Positions 8,804 through 16,245 of a DNA stretch of 64,000 bases are shown here, in pieces (within the stretch, counting starts at the first letter, position 1; each line of letters starts with the position of its first letter). Under the pieces are notes generated by a model. The model did no database searches. It was not told where the DNA came from and saw only the letters and a list, made by a program, of their open reading frames with translations. The translations under genes were made by a program, and so were the position numbers. Source of the stretch: Phycisphaerae bacterium (GTDB taxonomy: Bacteria > Chloroflexota > Anaerolineae > 4572-78 > J111); contig JANQQF010000038.1 in NCBI GenBank assembly GCA_028285035.1, forward strand, positions 62,001 to 126,000, given 5' to 3'.

Positions 8804-10036
8804 TTATGGTGATGTCACCGCAAATCGAGAGCGGGCAAGGCTGGCCTCATGTTGTCCAGAGTATGTTGTAAGTACGTTAAATACCGTTTTATCATCATCA
8901 ATAACGGTAGTCGGTAATGCCCGATGGCAACAATCAAAATCTATTGCCTTTAAGATAACACCATCCTGTAAATAATATAAAATCGAAGTCTCATATCCCA
9001 CACCATAGGTTGTAACGATAACGATATCATCAATACATTGGGGGGTACCAAATAAAAATTGTCCTGGCAGGGTGATGCTGTATCTTGCGGTTAATGTATC
9101 TGGGTCAAGCCAATCCACTTGACCATCGAGGTTTGCTGCTACAATATAATCATTACAAGCTGAGGGTGATGCAATATATCTGGTTGTTGTCGAATGAGTC
9201 GCCTCAAGATCACCAGACAGAGTCATTTGTAATACATCCCCGCCATACGTGGCAACATATAATTTGTTATTATGAATGAGTGGCCCAGCAAATATCCCAG
9301 TAAGCCCTGTTGCCCCAACTGGCAGAGTTTTTTGCCACAAAATTTGGCCTGTATCCGCCTGAAGTGCAGCTAATGTGCTTGATTCGTCAACAAAATATAC
9401 GGTACTTTCATGAATAGCGGGTGCGGCGAAAATAGCACCCTTAAGGACTTGTCGCCAGCTAACCTGACCATTTTTTGAAATCGAATAAGCGGTATGATCG
9501 CTACTACCAACAAAGATATGATCATTATCTAGGCGGATGAATGATTCTTGAAAACATCCGCCTAAATCTAACTGCCAGGACAAACTACCATTTTGAGTAT
9601 TTATGGCGGCTACGCCATCCCCTGCCCCAAAAATAAGCAATCCATCAATCAATATGATGGTGGTATCGCCAACCGCTCCCTGTATTTCGCTTTTCCAATA
9701 TAAACCCAAAGTGTCTTTATCAAAGGCCCGAATTTCTCCGATATCTGTGGCACAGTCCAATGAGCCGAACCCAGATCCAACATAAATGAACTGTTCATCA
9801 GTAGCGGGCACGGCAAAAGCTGGCCCAGTTGTTGACCAGTGGGTAACTTGAAAGGGTGGATGACTGACAAGCGGAAAATAAAACTGGTATGTTGGGCTTT
9901 GTGCAGTCACGATTGAACTGTTGAGGGGAAATGATAAGAGGGATGCCGTAAGATCATTGGTAGCTACAGTTAAACTCAAAATAATACCGATTACAATCAT
10001 TGAGATTTTTAGAAGCGATAACTGTTTTTGTATCAT
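8804..10036 (-). CDS. Exported PQQ-like beta-propeller protein
   Basis: 410 residues. A signal peptide or anchor is visible at residues about 8 to 35 (SLLKISMIVIGIILSLTVAT). The remainder contains repeated blades with the pattern of PQQ-binding-like propellers, for example GEIRAFDKDTLGLYWKSEIQG, VAAINTQNGSLSWQLDLGG, AYSISKNGQVSWRQVLKGA and LAALQADTGQILWQKTLPVG. It overlaps the upstream glycosyltransferase gene by 4 bases, so it belongs to the glycan operon. It probably acts as a scaffold or glycan-binding protein outside the membrane rather than as a dehydrogenase, as no catalytic motif is apparent. Confidence 0.75.
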   Translation of the reverse strand: MIQKQLSLLKISMIVIGIILSLTVATNDLTASLLSFPLNSSIVTAQSPTYQFYFPLVSHPPFQVTHWSTTGPAFAVPATDEQFIYVGSGFGSLDCATDIGEIRAFDKDTLGLYWKSEIQGAVGDTTIILIDGLLIFGAGDGVAAINTQNGSLSWQLDLGGCFQESFIRLDNDHIFVGSSDHTAYSISKNGQVSWRQVLKGAIFAAPAIHESTVYFVDESSTLAALQADTGQILWQKTLPVGATGLTGIFAGPLIHNNKLYVATYGGDVLQMTLSGDLEATHSTTTRYIASPSACNDYIVAANLDGQVDWLDPDTLTARYSITLPGQFLFGTPQCIDDIVIVTTYGVGYETSILYYLQDGVILKAIDFDCCHRALPTTVIDDDKTVFNVLTTYSGQHEASLARSRFAVTSP

Positions 10037-11064
10037 GATATCTTTCGATAAGATTCAATCATTGTTTTCGCGATGATCTGGCTGTCATGAGTCTGTTCAG
10101 CAAAGGACATCCCTTGCTGGCCGATTTCCGCCCATTTCCCTCGTTTGTGGATAACATCTTTTATGGTCTGTGTAATTGTTTTTGGATTGGCAGAGATAAG
10201 TGGCATATTTGGTGAATAGTATTTTTGTAAATCTTCACGGATGTAGCAGATAACTGGTTTCCCTAGGGCCATCATCTCAACAGCGAAAGTGCCATAGGCC
10301 CCGATTAAAAGCTGATCGACAATGATATCTGCCTCTGCCCCGATTCGTAAGGTTTCCTCATAGGGTGTGTTTTCAATCAATTTTAGGTCAATTTGATATC
10401 CGGCTTCTTGTAATTCTGCCACAGCCTGCTCTAAATAAATCGTTCCTTTGATCTGGCGATCCGATGGGGCGTGAACAATCCGAATTGGATCCTGTTCCTT
10501 TGCTTGTCGAGTTGCCGTTGCTAAAGCCTTATCCCGAAGCGGCAAGAAGTAAGACATATCGATTGGCTGAGGGAGTAAAGTGGACCCTGGCATAAATTCC
10601 AGTAAATCTGGGGTACTGACAAAAACACCATCTGCATATTTTTGTGCTACTTCAATTGCCTTTTTTCGATTGGCACTACAGGCCATTGGCCAGTGATGTT
10701 TGCATGCACTAAATTCATAGGTTTCAATGGTGTGTTTACTGTCTCGGATATCACAACCGGCAAAGTAAAAAAAAACTTTTTTCCCCAAGCGTTTGAGCCA
10801 AGGAATGTCCTGCAAATTTTGAAAGGTCAGCGAGGTGCCGAAGTAGAATTGAAAGACATCAAACCGTAGGCGTTCTTTGAGTAAAAAAAGTAACAACTCA
10901 ATGGTGCGGTCAAATTGACGCTGGGCCTGCAATGTCCGATCGACCTGATACTGATAAGGGGTGGGCATACAATACGAAAAAGCCTCAACACCGATCTCAC
11001 GTTGAGCTTTCGCTAATATGCCAGCTGCCCCGGCTGTGTTGGCTGGGCCATGAAAAATTCGCAT
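10033..11064 (-). CDS. Glycosyltransferase-like protein
   Basis: 343 residues beginning MRIFHGPANTAGAAGILAKAQREIG, a GT-B style N-terminal loop often seen in glycosyltransferases of exopolysaccharide clusters. The C-terminal half has RIVHAPSDRQIKGTIYLEQAVAEL followed by ADIIVDQLLIGAYGTFAVEMMALGKPVICYI, the donor-site region with the conserved E and G of GT4-like folds. The start overlaps nothing upstream (the next gene ends at 11067) and its stop overlaps the propeller gene by 4 bases. Donor unknown. Confidence 0.75.
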   Translation of the reverse strand: MRIFHGPANTAGAAGILAKAQREIGVEAFSYCMPTPYQYQVDRTLQAQRQFDRTIELLLFLLKERLRFDVFQFYFGTSLTFQNLQDIPWLKRLGKKVFFYFAGCDIRDSKHTIETYEFSACKHHWPMACSANRKKAIEVAQKYADGVFVSTPDLLEFMPGSTLLPQPIDMSYFLPLRDKALATATRQAKEQDPIRIVHAPSDRQIKGTIYLEQAVAELQEAGYQIDLKLIENTPYEETLRIGAEADIIVDQLLIGAYGTFAVEMMALGKPVICYIREDLQKYYSPNMPLISANPKTITQTIKDVIHKRGKWAEIGQQGMSFAEQTHDSQIIAKTMIESYRKIS

Positions 11065-11066
11065 GT

Positions 11067-12353
11067 CTAATTTAGCCCCAACTTATTATAGATACCAAGC
11101 AATTTTCTGGCCTCGACCTGCCAATCAAATTTATTCTTGTTTCGACCTAAATTCGTACGAAATCGGTTGGGACCACCTAAATTGGCATCAAACATTTCTC
11201 GAATGGCCTTCGCATAATCATCGATCGTTTCTAAGGACATCACAACCCCAAAATCTTCCTCAGCGACAATCTGACGCAGATAGGGTAAATCATTGGCGAT
11301 GATGGGGAGTTCGGCCTGCATAAATTCAAAGAGTTTATTAGGGGAACAGTAGTAGTGATTGAGATCGACAGGTTGATATGGAATAATTCCGGCGTCCGCA
11401 GCTGTTGTCCAATAGAGTAACTCATCCTGTGGGACAGCCGCCTTGAAATGAATCCGATCCGCAATTCCCTCATCTTGTGCGATTTTGGTTAAGGTTTGAA
11501 TCGCATCGTCGCCATAGCCCATAAAAACCAAGTGGCTGGTTTCAGGAAGGTGGACCATTGCTTTGGCTAAATCATCCAACCCTCGCTCTAAGGATAACCA
11601 CCCTTGGAATAGAAGAATGTGATGGTCTGTGGGAATCGAGAATTCCTCCCGAAATCGATCATCACGTTTGGCGGCTAGATCAACTGGTGGTGACACTGCA
11701 TTAAGAATCACATTAGGCGTTGGGACCTGATATCGCTTGCCCATTTCCTCAGCGATAAACGGATTCACGGTAATCACTTGGTCACACAGCTTGATTGACT
11801 CTGCCTCAATTTGGCTTAAACGAGCTTTATCATTGGCAGAAAGGGTGTTGATTTCGGTGTAAAGTTCATGGGCATCATAGACTAATGGGACGCGCAAACG
11901 CTTTTTAGCGTGAACCCCCACTCTAAGGTAGGGCAGATCGTGCACATGAACGACATCAGGATCGTAATAAATTATCTGGTTTAACATGTGTTGTTCGTGG
12001 ACAGGTAGCGTGTCGAATTTTCGGGCCGTTCTAAGAGCTAATTCTGCAGCTTTGTTGACGACGCGAATCAAAAAAGTCATCACACGATAGCGCATCGGTC
12101 CTGCTAGTCGTTTTAAGAGGCCAACAAGCTTGCTTTGCACATAAGGAATAATCTTTTGGTACATCGCCGGGGGTAAATCTCGGGGGTCAAGCCGCTCGAC
12201 TTTGACATTGCCAAGCCACTCATGACGAGGCAAACCCTCGCGCCAATCGGCCAATAAGATGATTTCGTGGCCTTGCTCAAAAAGAACTTCGGCCTCCTGT
12301 AAAATCCGACGATCAATATAAACATTATCGGGGGTTACCATGACAATTCGCAC
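11067..12353 (-). CDS. GT4-family glycosyltransferase
   Basis: 428 residues. MRIVMVTPDNVYIDRRILQEAEVLFEQGHEI opens the acceptor domain; VVHVHDLPYLRVGVHAKKRLRVPLVYDAHELYTE is the standard central segment; the donor domain has HILLFQGWLSLERGLDDLAKAM and GIIPYQPVDLNHYYCSPNKLFEFMQAELPIIAN, containing the E-F-M-Q-A motif of the nucleotide-sugar site. It sits 2 bases upstream of the next glycosyltransferase gene. It is likely cytoplasmic and adds one sugar to the lipid-linked glycan, with unknown donor. Confidence 0.83.
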   Translation of the reverse strand: MRIVMVTPDNVYIDRRILQEAEVLFEQGHEIILLADWREGLPRHEWLGNVKVERLDPRDLPPAMYQKIIPYVQSKLVGLLKRLAGPMRYRVMTFLIRVVNKAAELALRTARKFDTLPVHEQHMLNQIIYYDPDVVHVHDLPYLRVGVHAKKRLRVPLVYDAHELYTEINTLSANDKARLSQIEAESIKLCDQVITVNPFIAEEMGKRYQVPTPNVILNAVSPPVDLAAKRDDRFREEFSIPTDHHILLFQGWLSLERGLDDLAKAMVHLPETSHLVFMGYGDDAIQTLTKIAQDEGIADRIHFKAAVPQDELLYWTTAADAGIIPYQPVDLNHYYCSPNKLFEFMQAELPIIANDLPYLRQIVAEEDFGVVMSLETIDDYAKAIREMFDANLGGPNRFRTNLGRNKNKFDWQVEARKLLGIYNKLGLN

Positions 12354-12363
12354 GATTCAATCC

Positions 12364-13575
12364 TCAACTTGATGGGGTTTCTGGCGCTTTTCCTTGTAGC
12401 TTTTGTTTAATACTACGCCGAAGCTCACGTAGTGCCCCTTTAATACCCACACGCTCTTGATAGGCGGCTCGGGTTATTTCGAGCTGGTCACTTAGGGCGA
12501 AATAACGTTGCTCCAAATCGGTGTAAGTTTGTTCAGCTTGTGCCCGTTGTGTTTCTTTTTCTGCTAATAAAGTCCGGTGCTCATGGAGCAGGTATTCTAG
12601 CTGTTTTGCTGCATCTTCAAACAAAAGCTCAGGGGCAATAGAGGCTATCTGAGATGAGGGCGTTGACAACTGAACCTGATGAAGAAACTGGCTCCCCTGT
12701 TCTTGAATAATCTTAGGGAAGGTGTGTTCCAAATTCAGTGGGTATATCTGAACGTTTTGGGAAAATGCGCTCAATCTACTAATTTCGGTCTCCGAAGGGA
12801 CTGAATTCGGGATAACTGTGTCTCGCTGATACACAAAAAGTAGGGCCTTGGTAGACTTCGCAACGGTGGCCAGCAATAAATCCATGTATTGGGCGATATT
12901 GGCCTCGCGTTTATAGGGATTAAGAAATCCGCTTTGATAGAGGGCGTGTTCCCAAGGATCACTTTGCTGTGTTTTGCCAAAATAGGCCCCATTAGCGACT
13001 AAGCCAGCCACGCGGCTTGTAACCGCTGCGAAGAATAAAGCGACCAAGCCTCCCTGAGAATGACCTATCAAATTGACTGATTCTGTCTCGTTAAAATGAT
13101 GATAAATGATCTCTACCAAACCTTTGATATCCGTAATATCTTTGCCGGCAACGCACCAGTCGGGATATGTTTCATAGAATTTTCGACTGTCCCACGGATT
13201 TTCAGGCTGACGTTCCCCTGTCAAGAAAAGATCAATGGCAAACACGCGATGTCCCTGTTCTGCCAAAAATAAACCGTAATCTAAATAAGGATTACCTGCT
13301 TGCCCAAACAGTTCCCTTCGCCCGCAGATATTTGTCTGGTGAATAGCAATCACTGGATGAGAAGCTGTGCGATTTTTTGGTTCAGCTATGGTTAGGCCAA
13401 TTTTTTCCCCGAAACCATCTTCATAGACATATTCTTTTAAGATTACAGATTTGATTTTCGTTTCATTTTGAAATGTTGGCGGTGCTGGGGCAGAAAAAGA
13501 TGGACCCTGCCCCAATGCAACTGATAACTGCTGTTTGAAATTGTCCAACATTTCCGGGGTGATCGGAGTGGTCAC
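12364..13575 (-). CDS. Alpha/beta hydrolase with C-terminal coiled coil
   Basis: 403 residues. Residues about 40 to 310 form an alpha/beta hydrolase: PVIAIHQTN near 74, the oxyanion side, and the nucleophile elbow GHSQGG with Ser173; LLFVYQRDTVIP and LEHTFP near the end could supply Asp and His. Residues about 322 to 375 are strongly heptad-like (QLEYLLHEHRTLLAEKETQR and onward) and the tail is basic then Pro/Ser-rich. The gene abuts wzt. In E. coli O9a the chain terminator WbdD carries a coiled-coil ruler beside its ABC exporter, so a chain-end or length-control role is an attractive but unproven inference here. Confidence 0.75.
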   Translation of the reverse strand: MTTPITPEMLDNFKQQLSVALGQGPSFSAPAPPTFQNETKIKSVILKEYVYEDGFGEKIGLTIAEPKNRTASHPVIAIHQTNICGRRELFGQAGNPYLDYGLFLAEQGHRVFAIDLFLTGERQPENPWDSRKFYETYPDWCVAGKDITDIKGLVEIIYHHFNETESVNLIGHSQGGLVALFFAAVTSRVAGLVANGAYFGKTQQSDPWEHALYQSGFLNPYKREANIAQYMDLLLATVAKSTKALLFVYQRDTVIPNSVPSETEISRLSAFSQNVQIYPLNLEHTFPKIIQEQGSQFLHQVQLSTPSSQIASIAPELLFEDAAKQLEYLLHEHRTLLAEKETQRAQAEQTYTDLEQRYFALSDQLEITRAAYQERVGIKGALRELRRSIKQKLQGKAPETPSS

Positions 13576-15441
13576 TTACACGGTACCTTCTTTTTCACTG
13601 GGGGTCAGCGTTTTTCCTTGAGGAGGTAGGGTCTCCATTAGCACCAGACCAAGCGGCATACTGCCGATAAATGTTTCTTCGACTCGAAAAGAAAGGGCCC
13701 TACTCCAGCGACAATAAAATTCGACACTTTCATTTGAGGTCGTAATAAATTCCTTAATCAAGGCACAGCTAATCACATACTCACCTTGCCGGAGGTTCGG
13801 GGTTTGGATCAACACCTCCCAACTTTGTACACCAGCCTGCAGGCCTTGGTCAAAAGGCCAAAACAGGTTAGAGACAACCGAGCCATTGAGTGCATAAATG
13901 GAGATACTAAACCCACAAACAGGGATTTCCTTTTGAACAAGTGCGCCAGCTTTGATGCCAATCGTTTCATTGAGATCAAAGATGACTTTGGTTTGACCCG
14001 ACGTATCCGTAATTTCAATGCCGAGAAAATCAGCATAGTCTGAATAAAATTGGTCTGTACTTTTTTGTTTGAGGATGCCTTCAGTCACTTCTTCCTGCTT
14101 TTGACTTCCGTTGCTCGATGATGCTGTGGCTGTTGTGCCATCCAAGCTATCCGTTTCTGATGCGGTAAAGAATATTTCCGCAGGAAGCTGCCAAGTTTGG
14201 GTATGAAACCCATCCAAACTTGGTTCTAAAACACCAAGTGGCTGATAATTTTCATTTTGTAAAACCTCGACTTGAATGACATCGGCAGAACTGGCCGCAT
14301 GGTCGATCTCTAACATGAGATTCCCCGCTTGCCACTGATCATCGGGTATGGCAAACACAAATGGAGCCTGTCGACGTTGCCCCCCTGTATTTTCAAAAAA
14401 GCGGATCCAATGCCCCTCATGCAGCCGTGGCTCGCTCCAAAACATCTCAGCAATGCCAGCTTCTAAGTAAGCGGTCTCACTAGAGTCGTTATCCATCGGC
14501 TCGCCCGGCTCCAAGCACAATCGAAAATCACCTGAGCCAGTAATGGTGATGGCTCTAATGGGATGTTGTGCTTGTGGTACTTTTTGGTCAGCCACAACAA
14601 GACGCCCAAAAAGATAATGATCGGCCGGGGGGTGGGCTGTGCCACTCTCCGAGTTGGCTTGATTCAAGCGAGCATTTCGAGCTTTTAGACGCTTTTCTTC
14701 TTGTTTCAAAATTGAGGCGTAATAGGCTTTAGTTACATCCAAAGTTTGCCCATCGATGACCACACGCCCGCGATTAAGCCACATCGCTCGATTGCAGACT
14801 TGTTGCACGCTGGAAAGGTCGTGACTGACAAAAAGGACTGTTGCGCCAGAGTCTTCGGTTAACTCTTTCATCCGTTCCAGACTTTTCCCGGCGAAATAGG
14901 CATCCCCAGCCCCCAAAATTTCATCAATAATCAAGATTTCGGGTTCAATTGCGGTGGCAACAGAGAAGGATAATCTGGCTTGCATCCCGTTTGAATATGT
15001 CTTTAGCGGATTGTCGATAAAATCCTCTAGTTCAGCAAAACGGACAATTTCATCGAATTGAGCGTGGGCATCATCCCCCGAAATACCCTGATAACTGAGG
15101 GAGGCGAAGACATTCTGGCGTCCTGTGAATTCGGGATGGAACCCGGTTCCCAACTCCATCAGGGTTTGAATCTGGCCTCGTACTTTAATGTCGCCTGTAG
15201 TGGGTTGTAACAGCCCGGATATCAACTTGAGTAGCGTGCTTTTGCCCGCCCCGTTACGGCCCACAATACCAATGCGTTCACCGGGTTGAATCGTCAGGTT
15301 GAGATCACGCAGTGCCCAAAATTCAGTATACGCCTGTGGGGGTGTTTTGAGACCCAGTAGATCGAAAATACGATGACGTGATCGTTTAAAGATGCGATAC
15401 ATCTTGGATAAGTTGGTAACTTGAATGATAGGTTCAGACAT
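13576..15441 (-). CDS. wzt: ABC polysaccharide exporter ATPase, Wzt-like with extended C-terminus
   Basis: Cytoplasmic ATPase of a Wzm/Wzt exporter. Counted from the first Met of the open frame (15450), Walker A GRNGAGKST is at 64 to 72, the signature YSNGMQARLSF near 152 and Walker B ILIIDE at 172. The start is more likely the ATG at 15441 (MSEPIIQVTNLSK). Beyond the ~245-residue nucleotide domain are two beta-rich regions: about 285 to 425, not recognised, and about 475 to 605, which fits the Wzt carbohydrate-binding domain (LGIEITDTSGQ, FSISIYALNGSVV, GEYVISCALI). At over 600 residues it is longer than a typical Wzt (about 400 to 470). Confidence 0.9.
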   Translation of the reverse strand: MSEPIIQVTNLSKMYRIFKRSRHRIFDLLGLKTPPQAYTEFWALRDLNLTIQPGERIGIVGRNGAGKSTLLKLISGLLQPTTGDIKVRGQIQTLMELGTGFHPEFTGRQNVFASLSYQGISGDDAHAQFDEIVRFAELEDFIDNPLKTYSNGMQARLSFSVATAIEPEILIIDEILGAGDAYFAGKSLERMKELTEDSGATVLFVSHDLSSVQQVCNRAMWLNRGRVVIDGQTLDVTKAYYASILKQEEKRLKARNARLNQANSESGTAHPPADHYLFGRLVVADQKVPQAQHPIRAITITGSGDFRLCLEPGEPMDNDSSETAYLEAGIAEMFWSEPRLHEGHWIRFFENTGGQRRQAPFVFAIPDDQWQAGNLMLEIDHAASSADVIQVEVLQNENYQPLGVLEPSLDGFHTQTWQLPAEIFFTASETDSLDGTTATASSSNGSQKQEEVTEGILKQKSTDQFYSDYADFLGIEITDTSGQTKVIFDLNETIGIKAGALVQKEIPVCGFSISIYALNGSVVSNLFWPFDQGLQAGVQSWEVLIQTPNLRQGEYVISCALIKEFITTSNESVEFYCRWSRALSFRVEETFIGSMPLGLVLMETLPPQGKTLTPSEKEGTV

Positions 15442-16219
15442 AATCAGCAAAAATTACTTTTAATCGAGAAAAAAGGTAAAAGCCAACTGTAAACATGACG
15501 ATAGTAATGCCCGTAAAGGCAATTAACAAACCTACAGGCACTCGACCAACAACCATACTCTCTCGATAAAGCATGATGAGATAAAATAGAGGGTTTGGAT
15601 ACATCAGTGGTAGCAGATTTTCGGGAATCATATCAATGGTGTAGGCGATGGGCGAGACAAGCATGAGAAAAAGAATGACAACGGATATGGTTTGGCCCAA
15701 ATCCTGAAAAAAAACATTTAGGGCAGATAATATCCAAATAAGCCCGATGGTAAACAAGAATTGTAGAATGACAATGAGGGGCACCATAAGTTGCGATGGA
15801 TAAACAACCCCCCGAATCCAAAGGATGCTTTGGAGCATGACTAACCCCACAAGCATCGTCAACGATCCGACAAATACAGACTTAACAGGAATTAGCTCAA
15901 TTGGAAATAATGTGTTTTTGATCAGAGCTTTATTGGCAATGACACTACTAACACCCGTGCCCAATGCTTCTGAGAATCCTAAAAAGGGAATTAATCCTGC
16001 GAAGATCAATAAAATATATTCAAAGGTAGAAAAACGACTCACCCTGACTTGAAAGATCAAGACATAAACAAAGGCATATAATCCAAGAAATAGCAAGGGA
16101 TATAAAGCTGCCCAGGCTAATCCTAAAATTGTTCCGGCATAACGAGCCTTTATATCGTGTAGGGTGGTAGCAAGTAATGTTCGTCGGTGGTGATAAAGTA
16201 GTTGTAAACCACTAATCAT
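15434..16219 (-). CDS. wzm: ABC-2 type polysaccharide export permease, Wzm-like
   Basis: 261 residues with about six membrane segments, the size and layout of Wzm/ABC-2 permeases. The N-terminus LLYHHRRTLLATTLHDIKARYAGTILGLAWAALYPLLF is diagnostic: the amphipathic helix and the motif KARYAGTILGLAW are conserved in O-antigen exporters. PIAYTIDMIPENLLPLMYPNPLFYLIMLYR before the last helix is also typical. It overlaps the wzt start by a few bases, so the two are translationally coupled. It forms the inner-membrane channel for a finished lipid-linked glycan. Confidence 0.92.
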   Translation of the reverse strand: MISGLQLLYHHRRTLLATTLHDIKARYAGTILGLAWAALYPLLFLGLYAFVYVLIFQVRVSRFSTFEYILLIFAGLIPFLGFSEALGTGVSSVIANKALIKNTLFPIELIPVKSVFVGSLTMLVGLVMLQSILWIRGVVYPSQLMVPLIVILQFLFTIGLIWILSALNVFFQDLGQTISVVILFLMLVSPIAYTIDMIPENLLPLMYPNPLFYLIMLYRESMVVGRVPVGLLIAFTGITIVMFTVGFYLFSRLKVIFADYV

Positions 16220-16245
16220 ATCGTTTAACCTATTTTGAGACGCTT

